A stretch of 64,000 bases of DNA from Armigeres subalbatus. Taxonomy: Eukaryota; Arthropoda; Insecta; Diptera; Culicidae. The first letter of the stretch is position 1. Every line of letters begins with the position of its first letter. Shown piece after piece: positions 1-10,600 of this stretch. Under the pieces are notes generated by a model that worked only from the letters and a program-made list of their open reading frames with translations, had not been told where the DNA came from and searched no databases. The stretch spans positions 242,845,047 through 242,909,046 of the forward strand of contig NC_085141.1 of the NCBI RefSeq assembly GCF_024139115.2, read 5' to 3'. A program made the position numbers and the translations under genes.

Positions 1-1130
1 TCCAAAACCCCTTTCTCTGTTCACAGCCGAACACATCGGAACGAAATCACAAAATATCTACACGCTGTCACCCAACTGTCAAGAACTACACATATCTATA
101 GTTTAACAGTAGGCGGGGCTATTTAGAGAGAAAAAGGCACAACAGCGGTAAAATCAAGGTGCACTCACCTTGCCCCGGATGGTGATCTTGCCCCGTCTTC
201 CCCTATTATGTCAATTTGATGATCGCAAGTACTGTCGGCCAGGCAGCGCAAAAAAACGACTTGAGACCGCTGTACTAGGTAATACAGCAATTTAATTTCG
301 TCATCGAAACTAGACTTCGAATCTTGATTTTTTTCTTAAAAGATTTGCACAATATAAAATACTTCATCTAAGGAATTCGCAGGCATAAAAATAAGTTAGA
401 AAAATTTCAGCTAGTGGCTGGTTAATGGTAGCTAACCTGACTACTTAATAAGTGAGGAAATGCTAATTGAATACTAAGTTGAAAAGCAGGCCAAGTTCCA
501 ATGGGATTGTAGAGCCATAGAAGAAGATTAATCGGGTATATTTCGTTCAAAAATGTCTCAACTGGATTGCAGTCTACATAAATTTTATTACCTAAATTTA
601 GATAAAAACCAGTACGTCGTGAATAAGATAAAACCACAGTCAGTAGTCACAGTTATAACTATGAGGTGAATGACGTCTTCAGTGTCTCGTGATTGACTCG
701 ACTCGACATGAGTTATTGACCAACTAGTCGACCCGGCAGACGTTGTCCTGCATAGTAGGCAAAAATCCGCGTTGTGAACTGTCCATGCGAAATTTTCATA
801 CGAATATTCATTTTAGTTTTTACGATTTACTCAACCTGACCCATATAAACCCGTCGGAAACGATAACGGACATATTCGCTGAAAGAATGGAGAAAATCCA
901 ACCAGCCGTTTTCGAGTTATGCGGATACGAACACAGACCATTTCATTTTTATTATATAGATGAGTAAAATTTGGAGCGAATTAGAATCACAAGGTACTCC
1001 ATGTCCACTTAATGGCACTGGATATATTCGACATGTATTTATAAGACGCACATTTGCACATCCAAACAGGAATAAAATATCATTCTGCTTTTTGCTCTTG
1101 TGTGGCTCAGTTCTAAACTTTTTGGATTAG
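1..1130. other. AT-rich non-coding DNA
   Basis: No convincing gene or complete mobile element was seen. Short open frames, such as 743-967 on the plus strand, have no recognisable domain and no splice context. Positions 150-210 contain a fragment ending in a CTTCCCCTA-like string that recalls the termini of the MITE at 6517-6665, but no partner terminus was found. Confidence 0.4.
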
Positions 1131-2400
1131 AGTCGTTGTTGGAGCTCTAGTGGATGTTGTATTGCAAGACAGTGCCATGAGTTCGCATTTTAGGAAACTT
1201 GTTTTTGTTCTTTCCTGGCAACTGAAACCCAACTCAGTAAGAAAGAGTTTTGTTCCTCACATTGCATTATACTCAACGACGTATCCGTGACTTATTACCG
1301 AATTCAATCACTTGCCGCGGAATCCGTAAAGCCGGTCAGCTTCACGGAAGCCACGTCAAATGATCCAATCAGCGCTGACCATCCACCGAGCAACTGTCAC
1401 GAAACGGAACTTTATCATGGCCCAATCTCGTGCATAAGCCGCTTCATCTGTTGGAATCCGATTGCCAAATCCCCGCATGAATCAGCTCGTATTGTTATGG
1501 TTATGAATCTTCATCACCATCGTGTCCGTCCACGTCGTCGTTTTTGCGGAACGCAACTCCAACCCGTGCTGGGCCAATGGCGACGCTTTGTTCATCTCCT
1601 GTCGAGCAATAATTGCTGAACTCGGGGCTACAACAGCGTCAGCCATTGCGTCGCATCGTGCCGGCCAAAAAACCTCATCCGTCACACCCCACGTGGTCAA
1701 AGATCACCGACCAAATTGTGCATTCAGTCACATATTCTTGCCGGATAATGGCCGCCAGTTCCGAGCCGGGAAGACACATTCGGGTTCCTAACTGCCAAAA
1801 GTCCTGTCCGGCGAGAGAGATTCGAGCACAGCGGAATTCCACCTTCCTACGAGTAGCCGGAATAGGACACTGCTGAGTGAGTGAGTGCTTAAATTTCACT
1901 TCCTCCGCAACGCAGAGCGCCATCGTCCGTCCGGCATGGCAGGATGATACCGCAATTATAATCGTCATTTCGTTTGTCCGCTCCCGTATTTCCCAAACAG
2001 CTATCTGCTAGGTGGCCCGAGTGTCACAATGGCCAATGTTATCTCGCCCTGCTCGGCACAATCGTTTTAGACCCATCATCATCATCGCCGTCGTCGTTGT
2101 CGTCGTCGTCGTTTTTGTCGTTGTCATCGTGCACAATCATGCCATAAAATGGGGAGCTTTTTTGCGGGTGAATTGTCCTTCATCCGTTGCAGAGATTGGC
2201 ATGCTGGGCAGGTGCGATGGTTCTCGCAAAGTGCTCGTTTTGGAGTGCTTGCGGGCCCCATACTTTATGCTCCCGGAGGGTGACACTACCCGTTTTTGGA
2301 ATAAGCATTGCAGTTATTTTTTTTCGGGAGTTTCATTGTTGGGAGATGTTTTCTTGGGTAGACAGATAGATAGACGTTCGCTGTATTAATCCACTAATGC
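1131..2400. other. unique, higher-GC non-coding DNA with a trinucleotide run
   Basis: This stretch is less AT-rich than its surroundings and has no recognised transposon. Overlapping open frames on both strands between 1287 and 1968 have no domain and are probably chance. A run of CAT then CGT/CGTCGT triplets lies at about 2073-2135. The base composition resembles unique intronic or regulatory DNA, but no specific site can be named. Confidence 0.35.
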
Positions 2401-2742
2401 CTGGAGTTTACGCATTAATGAATTTTGCTTTTTTAAATATCGACAAAAAAGGAGCGATTGAAAGTAATTAAAAATGTTGATATCTCGGGCATAATAACCA
2501 AATGTGTATGTTTACTTTTCTGAAAGCTTCCATCAAATTATTTTTCCTATTTAATTTCTAATAATATCAATAAAAGAGGTTTGCGATTTTGTCTTTATCT
2601 GTACATGCATTGAATTAAGATGGTGTTGGTGTCTTGAGAAATGAAGAAATTAAATATGCTATGAGGCCGGTAAATTAATGTACAGGGGAAGAGGTTCACT
2701 TATGTGCATGTTTTTATATTTTGTCCATAATTTTAGCTCTAG

Positions 2743-2928
2743 TTGGTATTCGCGAAGTCGAAGCAAATTCTGCTTTTCCCTCCTATGGGAAATCCCATTG
2801 CTATCTGTCAGAGTTTGAGTGAAACATGACCGCCATCTCCTCCTCTCTGTTGCTCTACTGTAAAAACCCATAAAGAACTGTCATTGTTTGTGTGAAGAAT
2901 TTTGCTTCGACTTCGCGAATTCTGCCAA
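2743..2928. mobile_element. MITE with inverted TTCGCGAAGTCGAAGC arms
   Basis: The left arm at about 2747-2770 and the right arm at about 2895-2922 are inverted copies built on TTCGCGAAGTCGAAGC, followed by CAAATTC or CAAAATTC. The interior is non-coding. The preceding 2675-2742 resembles the left end of the GGGGAAG-terminated MITE at 6517-6665, including a shared TTTTGTCCATAA-like string. This suggests one element inserted in another. No target duplication could be fixed. Confidence 0.5.
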
Positions 2929-2929
2929 C

Positions 2930-4250
2930 CAATTGCGGCGATAGTGGGTAGGACTAGTAGGACATGGTAATTATTTTGGTTGCAATACTGTCTGGTAGGT
3001 CTGATTTCTAAATATCATCCAATATTAGGCAGGTTAACACATTATTAGTTTAAATGGATTATTACAACAGGAAAAAGTTTTGTAGAAACTAGAAAGCATT
3101 TATTCAAATGAAGAAAATCACAAACATCCTTAAGCCACATGAAATCTTTTCCGCAAGGTGTTCTGAGCTCCCCAAAAGATTCTGAATCGCTACGATCCAT
3201 AGAAATGTCTGGAAGTATCTGAGGAAGAAGGGACAAAAGTCCGACTAACGACGGTGGAAGACCGGCACTTCGATCACACGGTCGTTTGAGCACACGCGAC
3301 CGCTGCGTAGAACAATCACACTCATCAAATGCTTTAGCCAAGCAATTCTTTTGCACAGCAGAAAATCAAGCATCCGAAAGATATTCCATTAGCAAAAAAA
3401 GAGCTGATCGCGGTGGAGGTTGGTACTCGGATTATGATGGCTTTTCCGCAAACGTGACCTTTATGTGGTCTTGTTGTGTACGGGTTATCACGCCGATCTA
3501 GGGTAGGAAGTTGAGGGTTCGAGTCCCTCCAAGACACGTGGATTCTTTTTCGCAAATTTCATATCAATTGGCCCATTTCCAAACATGTACTCTGCATATG
3601 CACAGCCAAGATATTCAACAAAAAATAATTTTTATACGGATGAGTAGCTGAATAATATGCAATTAATTGTAGTTTTCCAAAATCATCATGTATATGAAGA
3701 TCAAAAGGGGTCTAATCCCAAGCAGCACAAGTCAGACAAAAATGGTTACAGCAACTTGATTATGACTGAATCTGGTCACATATAAGTTGCAGTAACATAT
3801 GTGGAACAAGTGTGCTGCTAGGGATGTTGCTTCCCTATAGGACACCAATATTGCACGATTGTAGTTTACTTCGTGATTCTTCAATAGCAACATATTGCTG
3901 TCTGTCGATTAAATAACTTCGCGTTTCTTCAAAAGTATGGCATAGTTAAGGGTATCAAATGTTTTTTTTTTTCAAATCAAGGAAAAGACCCCCCACAACG
4001 TATTTTTTACCAAATTCGCCTATTAAACTATCCACGAGTTCTACAATAGCAGTAGTTGTACTACCTCCTCGTAACTATCCTTCCGTTTGAACCTCATGAA
4101 GAAGCCGCGTAAAAAATCGTCAATTTAAAAAAAACAGTGAAACAAGCCACTTCGAAAATATACCCGTGCGTCGATTGAAATTTTATCGGCGGCGGCGTGA
4201 TAGATCATTTTCAGCCAACGGTGGCGGCGCGGCGTCAATTCTTTTTTACG
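2930..4250. other. non-coding DNA, no gene seen
   Basis: AT-rich sequence with no recognised exon. It contains the tRNA-like relic at 3467-3536. The block at 4170-4260 (GGCGGCGGCG-type strings around the phrase TCAGCCAACGGTGGC) resembles another block at 6990-7060, so it is probably a dispersed repeat fragment. Confidence 0.35.
3467..3536 (+). pseudogene. tRNA-like relic
   Basis: A near-tRNA fold is visible. The acceptor arms GTCTTG and CAAGAC pair, and a perfect GAGGG/CCCTC T-stem encloses the B-box loop TTCGAGT. The D arm is recognisable, with GGG in the loop. The anticodon stem is badly mismatched and the first acceptor pair fails, so this is more likely a tRNA pseudogene or the head of a decayed SINE than a working tRNA gene. 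Confidence 0.4.
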
Positions 4251-4254
4251 GAAG

Positions 4255-4970
4255 TTCTTTAGCAATATATCCGACAGTTTGTCCAGGAGATTCTTCGAAA
4301 GATCCTTCCGAAGTTCCTTAAGCAATTCTTTCGGAAATTCCTCCAGGAATTGTTTCGGAAGCCCCTTCAGGAATTCCTCAAAAAAATCATCCGGAAGTTC
4401 TTTCAAGAATTCCTCCGGAAGCTCCTTCAGGAATTCCTCCGGAAGTTCCTACAGGAATTTCTTCGGAAATTCCTTAAGGAATTCCTTTGGAAGTTCCTTC
4501 AGGAATTTCTTTGGAAGTTCCTTCAGAAACTCCTTTGGAAACACATTAATAAAGTTTAAAAAAAAATTCTTTGGAACTTCCACCAGGAATTCCTTCGGAA
4601 GTTCCACCACGAATTCCATCGGAAGTTCCTTCAAGAATTCCTCCGGAAGAGCTTTCAGGAATTCTTCCCAAAGGTTTTACCAGGAATTCCTCCGTAAGTT
4701 CCACCAGGAATTCCTCTGGAGGTTCCACCAGGAATTCCTCCGGAAGTTCCACCAAGAACTCCTTCGGAAGTTATTCCAGAGTTTTCTACGGAATTTTGTT
4801 TAGAAACTCCTCCGAAAGTTCGTTCAAAAGTTAATCCAAGATTTGCTTTAGAAGTTCGTCCAAGAGTTTCTCCGGAAGTTTGTTCATTATTTACTTCTTA
4901 AGTTCATCCAGATATTGTTCTGGAATTTCCTAAGAGAATTGTTTCGGAAGTTTTGCCAGAAATTCCAATA
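4255..4970. repeat. 24-bp minisatellite built on GGAAGTTCCTTCAGGAATTCC
   Basis: Two alternating 12-bp half-units, TTCCTCCGGAAG and TTCCTTCAGGAA, are each nearly self-complementary. Together they form a 24-bp unit repeated imperfectly about 25-30 times. Open frames on both strands through the array (for example 4279-4803) are products of the 24-bp period, not genes. The right side decays gradually toward 5150. Related decayed stretches occur at 5520-5770, 6160-6340, 38950-39060 and 42525-42620. Confidence 0.85.
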
Positions 4971-5172
4971 GGAGCTATTCTGGAAATTCACGTAAAAATT
5001 GCATTAAATTTTTCACAAGAACTTTCCATAAGTCACTTCGCTCTACAGATATTCTTTTTCAATTCCTTTCAAAATTCACATGGAATTCGTCCAAACTCAA
5101 CCCCCATCCAGCTCCACATAACTCTACCGGACTTCAGAATTTTCTATCAGAATATATCCGAAAATAATTATA

Positions 5173-5400
5173 CAGGGTGCGTGACGAATTTTTGCAGTAA
5201 ATTTAAAACCAGTTTTTTTTTAAATTGCATTACAATATTCAGACATATCTGTCAGCAATGGGCATTCTTCAGTAAATTCCATATAGATTTTTTTATAATT
5301 GCAAAAAAAGACTCACATATATTTAGATACACCGAGTATTTATAACTGGTGTAAATTTGCTAATTTTTTTGATTACTGCAAAAAATCGCCACGCACCCTG
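5173..5400. mobile_element. TA-flanked MITE, termini CAGGGTGCGTG
   Basis: The termini CAGGGTGCGTG and CACGCACCCTG are perfect inverted repeats. Extended similarity continues through a TTTTTGCAGTAA-like string on both sides. The element is flanked by TA (or TATA) on each side, as expected for the Tc1/mariner superfamily. The 228-bp interior is AT-rich and non-coding. It lies inside the decaying end of the 24-bp minisatellite. Confidence 0.75.
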
Positions 5401-5509
5401 TATAAGGTATTATGCCCACGTGATCTTCTCCAGAAACGATAAAATTTATTTGTCGATAGCAGTCTTGATAAGTAACAAATGTGTTTTTGCTCCTACTTCC
5501 GAATAACCG

Positions 5510-5770
5510 AAATGTGTAACTTCTCAAGAAATTACTGCCAAAAGTCCCCTAGAAATTCTCCAGGTACTATTCCCAACTTTTCGTCAAGAAATCACTCAGC
5601 AAACTTTTATGGATTTTTACCAAGAAATTCCTCTAGGAATTACCCCTGAGTATTCTATAGAATTTACTCTGGAAAATCTCCCAATCTTTCTTTTACGAAA
5701 TCCTCTAAGAGTTCTCCCAAAAAATCATCCAGAAATTTCCGCGGAATTTACTTTTATTCTTTCAAAATAA
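5510..5770. repeat. decayed 12/24-bp GGAATTCC-type repeat
   Basis: Phrases such as AAATTCCTCTAGGAATT and TCTCCAGGTAC recur at about 12-bp spacing. This is an older, more mutated continuation of the array at 4255-4970. The same decayed pattern resumes after the SINE at 6157-6340. Confidence 0.5.
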
Positions 5771-5850
5771 TTTGATAAGGGGGATACAATGCTTGGGGGT
5801 TTAATGAGGAAGTTCTCGAAGCAATTGATACTTTGAATCCCTGGAGGATT

Positions 5851-6145
5851 TCTTCTTCTTCTTCTTCTTATTGGCATTACATCCCCACACTGGGACAGAG
5901 CCGCCTCGCAGCTTAGTGTTCATTAAGCACTTCCACATTTATTAACTGCGAGGTTTCTAAGCCAAGTTACCATTTTTGCATTCGTATATCATGAGGCTAA
6001 CACGATGATACTTTTATGCCCAGGGAAGACGAGACAATTTTCAACCCGAAAATTGCCTAGACCGGCACCGGGAATCGAACCCAGCCACCCTCAGCATGGT
6101 CTTGCTTTGTAGCCGCGCGTCTTACCGCACGGCTAAGGAGGCCCC
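5851..6145 (-). mobile_element. tRNA-derived SINE (full length)
   Basis: Read on the minus strand it begins GGGGGCCTCCTTAGCCGTGC, with a tRNA-like A box and a B box (GGTTCGATTCCCGG), and ends in a (GAA)n tail, seen here as TTCTTCTTCTTC. A 12-bp duplication, CCTGGAGGATT plus a flanking C, lies on both sides (5839-5850 and 6145-6156). Length is about 295 bp. Other copies in this window are at 27129, 34646 and 44740. It is probably one of the tRNA-related Aedes SINE families (Feilai- or Gecko-like), but the exact family was not confirmed. Confidence 0.88.
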
Positions 6146-6516
6146 CCTGGAGGATTGTTTGGATAAATTCATGAATGAATTTTTGATGTTTTATTGTGTG
6201 GATTTCCCAATGCACTTACCGGAGGAATTCTCTCAAAAATCCTGGGAAACTTTCTTTGAAGAAGTTCTAGAATTTGAAGTATTTTTCAAGAAATTTCCGG
6301 AGCTCTTCTAGAAACAATTCTTTAAGAACAATTCCCACATTTTCTGAAACATTGAATGTCAGGTAGGCCACTTTGGCCATACTAGGACATTTTCGCACAA
6401 CGTTCTTCACACTTATTCACCTAGAAATCAGCTCCATGCTAGATACAGTTGTGGAAGGGTTTCCATTCAATGATTTTGATTTAAAGACTTTACCGGAAAT
6501 GAGATAAAATTTTGTT

Positions 6517-6665
6517 CATGTAGGGGAAGGTGGTCGGTTGTCGTCACTCTTTTGTTTTTGGTCCATAACTTTCGTCCAATTGAACAATGTGGTGGTATTT
6601 GCATTTGTGATTTTGACATATGTTTTCTGTCAAAAGTTACGACGGGGTCCACCTTCCCCTACATG
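6517..6665. mobile_element. short MITE, termini CATGTAGGGGAAGGTGG
   Basis: A perfect 17-bp inverted repeat (CATGTAGGGGAAGGTGG and its complement) closes a 149-bp non-coding element. The termini are C/G-rich against an AT-rich interior. A related left half lies at 2675-2742. The target duplication is not clear. Confidence 0.75.
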
Positions 6666-7119
6666 GAAGTAGATAAATGTCCTACAGTCAAACCTCCATG
6701 AGTCAATGTTCTATGACTCATGAAAGCAAATTATGCCACATTAAAACATATTTTCTGGGTTATTGTGATGGTCCCTTCAAATAGATGAAATTTGCTATTT
6801 CTTATCTCGATATTTACATAAGTCGATGGTCCCTTCAATAGCGACTCATGGAGTTGAGACTGTATAAACTTGTCTGAATATTTATATTTTTGGGCCATAC
6901 GAAACCCTACTGCTTCAATAGTCCTTAACAACCATCGGCGTGGTAAAAACATACTCGGTGGCGTGGTAAATTTCCATACGGCCGCGCGCCGATTCATTTC
7001 TGACGGCGGTGGCGGCGCAAGAAAATCGTCAGCGGCGGCGTGGCGCAGCGGCGCATAGGTCTATATGTTATCAGGTGAAACACAAACAAACGTAAATGAG
7101 CAAAAGAATGGTTGAATAA

Positions 7120-7260
7120 CACCCGTCGTTTTGTCTAAATTTTTGTTTAATCTTTATCGTTTGTCCTTCTGAGCTTTCGGCCTATTGTCCTTTGAACTTT
7201 TTGCTTTCGATCTTTTGTCCTTCGTCCTTTTGACCCAGACCTTTTGTCCTACAATCGTAT
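7120..7260. repeat. word repeat TTTTGTCCTT/TTTGACC
   Basis: Short phrases (TTTTGTCC, CTTTCGGCC, TTTTGACCCAG) recur every 20-24 bp. It borders the CTTCCTT microsatellite on its left. A related block, GGCCTTATGACCGTTC, borders the same microsatellite on its right at 8660-8735. Confidence 0.45.
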
Positions 7261-7447
7261 AAAATAACCATGCGATGTGTGATTGACTTTGAGCGTGTGG
7301 AATATATTCCGTGAACACGTATAATCTAGCAATAATAGTGAAAAGTGATAATGTATATGTCCCAATCTATAAGGATAAGGACAATATTGCATGCAATTTT
7401 ATCTGCAACAAATACGGTGAGGTATTTGTTGCGAACTTTTCAAATTG

Positions 7448-8650
7448 CGTTCACTTTCTTCCTTCTTCCTTCTTCCTTCTTCCTTCTCCTTCTTTATTTT
7501 CCCTTCTTCCTGCTTTCTTCTTGATTCTTCCTTCTCGTTCTTCCTGCTCCCTTCTTCCTTCTTCCGTTTTTTTAAGCTTTATTATAGTGATTTTTCAGAA
7601 TTATAGAGTTCATCACTTTCTTCCGTCTTTCTTTTTCCGTCTTTCTTTTTCCGTCTTTCTTCTTCCTTCTTCCTTCTTCTTCTTTATTCTTTCTTCCTTC
7701 TTCCTTTTTCCTTCTTCCTTTTTCCTTTTTCCCTTCTTCCTCCTTCCTTCTCCCTTCTTCCTTCTTCGTTCTTCCTTCTTCCTTCTTCCTTCAACCTTCT
7801 TCTTTCTTCCTTCTTCCTTCTTTCTTCTTCCTTCTTCCTTCTTCCTTCTTCCATCTTCCTTCTTCTTTCTTCCTTCATCCTTCTTCCTTCTTCCTTCTTC
7901 ATTCTTCCTTCTTCCTTCTTCCTTCTTCCTTCTTCCTTCTTCCTTCTTCCTTCTTCCTTCTTCCTTCTTCCTTCTCCTTCTTCCTTCTCGCTTCTTCCGT
8001 CTTTCTTCTTCCGTCCGTCTTATTCGTCTTTCTTCCTTCTTCTTTATTCTTTATTCCTCCTTATTTCTTCCTTCTTCCTTTTTTCCTTCTTCCTCCTTTC
8101 TTCTTCCTTCACCCTTCTTTTTTCTTCCTTCTTCTTTCTTTCTTCTTCCTTATTCCTTCTTCCTTCTTCCTTCTTCCTTCTTCCTTCTTCCTTCTTCCTT
8201 CTTCCTTCTTCCTTCTTCCTTCTTCCTTTTTCCTTCTTCCTTCTTCCTTCTTCCTTCTTCCTTCTTTCTTCTTGCTTCTTCCTTCTTCCTTCTTCCTTCT
8301 TCCTTCTTCCTCCTTCTTTCTCCCTTCTTCCTTTCTTCCTTCTTTTTTTTTCCTTCCTCCTTCTTCTTTCTTATTTCTTTCTTCTTCCTTCTTCCTTCTT
8401 CCTTCTTTCTTTCCTTCTTCTTTCTACCTTCTTACTGTTTCCTTCTTCCTTCTCCTTCTTTATTCTTCCATCTTTTTTCTACCTTTTTTCTTCTTCTTTC
8501 TTCCGTTTTCTTCACCCTATCTATCGTTTTCTTCTTTCTTCTTCTTTCTTTCTTCTTCCATCTTTCTTCTTCCTTCTTCCATCTTTCTTCTTCCTTCTTT
8601 CTTCTTCCTTCTTACTTCTTTCACCTTTTTCCTTTTTTCTTCTTCTATTC
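7448..8650. repeat. CTTCCTT 7-bp microsatellite with CTT variants
   Basis: About 1.2 kb of almost pure polypyrimidine on the plus strand. The core is a (CTTCCTT)n heptamer, best preserved at 7900-7975 and 8160-8240, with CTTTCTT, CTTCCTC and short CTT interruptions. A 465-codon open frame at 7311-8708 (Ser/Phe/Leu/Pro only) is a by-product of the repeat. Because one strand is all pyrimidine and the other all purine, the tract can in principle form triplex or slipped structures. Confidence 0.95.
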
Positions 8651-8659
8651 CACTTCTTA

Positions 8660-8735
8660 CTCATTCGGTCTAATGGCCATTCGGCCTTATGACCGTTCGG
8701 CCTTATGACCGTTCGGCCTAATGACCCAGCGTCTT
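8660..8735 (+). repeat. GGCCTTATGACCGTTC word repeat
   Basis: Three to four copies of a 20-22 bp phrase built from TTCGGCC, AATGACC or TATGACC, and GTTC. The same vocabulary appears at 26510-26770 (opposite orientation) and 29515-29930 (same orientation). Confidence 0.6.
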
Positions 8736-9136
8736 TTGAATAATATCAAATAGTAAATGTGTTGAAAATGTACAAATACTGATCAAATTTCATTTTTTGG
8801 TCTTTCTTTTCAAAATAGGCAAATAAATCATCACAGTTGGCTCTGGAATTTTGAATTTTTTAACAAAATTCATCGAAATTAAGTGATAAGCAAGTTCTCT
8901 GAAGGGTGATCACACTTTAAAAACGCTGTTTGTCCAATTTGGCGTATGAAACTTTCTAAATACTCACGCCTCTTTCATGTTAACGTGTACTAAAGTTTGA
9001 TTCACATAGTATTTGGCCGCATAAAATGAGATGTTTCTTTGCCGAAAAAGTACATAAAAAGTGGATTAGGTTTTATTATCCAAGGAATTTAGTAAACTTT
9101 CAAGGAAAAAATATCGAAAAATTATTTATCGGCTCT

Positions 9137-9367
9137 TCAGATGAATTTTTGGATTTTTCTCTCAATACACCTCATAAGTTTTTGCACAGCAGAACGATCA
9201 ACTTGTTCTGCCATATTTTCACACCAATCCTCCATATCAGCTGGTTTGCTGAATGTTTTGCACCATATCTTAAGTTTACCTCTGATAATTGTAAGTGTTC
9301 GTAGTTCAGTGTTTAGAGTTTTTGATACTTTGTGAACTTTACGTCGTGAAATGTCTAAGCCGAACAA
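9137..9367 (-). pseudogene. Tc1/mariner-type transposase, C-terminal fragment
   Basis: The minus-strand frame contains an IIRGKLKIW segment, then about 30 residues later DRSAVQKLM and IERKIQKFI. This order matches the end of Tc1/mariner (IS630-like) transposases, where a catalytic-region 'ERYWA(I/L)xxGKL' segment precedes a terminal 'VQxLMxxIxxKIRxF' helix. The catalytic acidic residue of this region is not preserved as expected. The more upstream part of the same gene is at 10280-10600, separated by about 0.9 kb of unrelated DNA. Assignment is from remembered family pattern, not a search. Confidence 0.5.
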
Positions 9368-9374
9368 GTAGTGT

Positions 9375-10262
9375 CCGCATATGTAGTACAGTTTTCTCCG
9401 TATTTTGGTATTTTGTCCACCACTGTGTAGTACGCAGCCTCGCTACCTTATGGGTTTTAAAATCCCACCACCAGAGTTCGCTACGGACTCCATATTGGTA
9501 GCAAAAGGATGACAAGGAATACGCCATGATGATCTACGCTTGGCAGGTGGGGGGATGGGAGAAGAGAAGAAAGGGAGTAACACGGTGATGGCGAAAGGTA
9601 GAGGATCGTTCTCCTTAATCTACCAAACGAAATAGTAAATTCCGGAACTGGAGAGTACGCCGTCGTTCGGGAGTAAAACCAAGTTGGTGAACCCCCCCCC
9701 CCCTCTCTCCATTGGGGACAGTTCCGGAGATACAGGCCCACGACCGAGTCCGTCAACATACTCGGAGAGGCTCCAGGATGGTGTATGAGTCTGCAGAGGA
9801 CGCCATTGCATCCCATCACCAAGTCGTTACGGGAAGAAGTGTCAACCGCTAATTGGCGGGAAGAAAGCCCCTTTCTTATTGCACCGTAGTCACACCAAGC
9901 CGTAGCGTGGAGGAAAGCCAGCCGCTGATTGGCGGGAAAGAAGCGAAGGATGGGACCCCCACCGAATAGACGAAGTCAGGTTAGCGTAGGCTAAGAAAGT
10001 GGGACAGTGTGGAAGAGTGTCGGAAAAGTCCGAATAAATGTAGCGAACGAAACCAAAGAATGTGAGTTTTTCTATGCTTCAGTGCGGTCATTCCTTGTAT
10101 CTCGAATCTTCCCGTTAAGCATGCCGACCCTGAAGTATATTGATGTCAGGGAGTTTCAGGAAGGCTCCCCGCTGAGCAACCGGCAGTTACATAATTGTCT
10201 AATATTCATCATTGTAACGAAAATTTGGGCATTTTGGCGCGTTGATAATTTTTTTTTTCAAT
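9375..10262. mobile_element. unidentified 0.9-kb insertion splitting the transposase relic
   Basis: This block separates two parts of one minus-strand transposase relic. It is more GC-rich than its surroundings and contains a C11 run near 9693 and the repeated phrase ACCGCTAATTGGCGGGA/GCCGCTGATTGGCGGGA. Near its right end is TTTTGGCGCG, a string of the kind seen beside LTRs. It may be a solo LTR of a Ty3/gypsy-like element, but matching TG/CA ends and a target duplication were not found. Confidence 0.35.
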
Positions 10263-10279
10263 AACGCCAAGTAAGGCAA

Positions 10280-10600
10280 AAGCATCACGGACCGTCGTGT
10301 GATTGAATGAACGGCAAAAATCGCTTCTGAAGACAATCCTCCTTGCATACTTGTCCATTTATGGTCGCTCCAGTGATGAAAACCTTAGTTTTTTTTCCAC
10401 AACTGCAGTGCTTTGCCATACTATCAATTTGCGGCAATCTTGCCTGCATAGACAAGTTTGAATCTTCCTGGTGCATCACACTTCCGTTTGGTAAGGTAAA
10501 ACTTGTGTCTCGGGAGTTGAAAGTCCATTTTAATATTAGTTTCATCGTCCATCATCGGATATGTGATCTTGCCTAGATGGGCGGGCTTACGCCATTAGCA
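10280..10600 (-). pseudogene. Tc1/mariner-type transposase, central fragment
   Basis: On the minus strand, one frame reads MMDDETNIKMDF, containing the region of the first catalytic Asp. A shifted frame then reads HCSCGKKTKVFITG, followed by CKEDCLQKRFLPFI. The next segment, expected to be the FWPDLA motif with the second catalytic Asp, is damaged by a stop and base changes. The order matches mosquito Tc1/mariner-superfamily transposases with spaced D,D(37)E/D-type cores. At least one frameshift and one stop make it non-functional. The C-terminal portion continues at 9137-9367 beyond an insertion. Confidence 0.6.

Noticed and set aside
1287..1968. Overlapping frames of 70-110 codons on both strands
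   Set aside because: No domain, no splice sites with matching phase, and strands compete; most likely chance in GC-richer DNA.
4279..4803. 174-codon frame with RNSSGSSFRN repeats and opposing frames
   Set aside because: A 24-bp tandem period keeps several frames open on both strands; not a gene.
7311..8708. 465-codon open frame of Ser/Phe/Leu/Pro
   Set aside because: Product of the CTTCCTT microsatellite; only the first 50 or so residues are non-repetitive and they match nothing known.
9481..9822. 113-codon minus-strand frame
   Set aside because: Runs across a C11 homopolymer and has no domain; part of the unidentified insertion.
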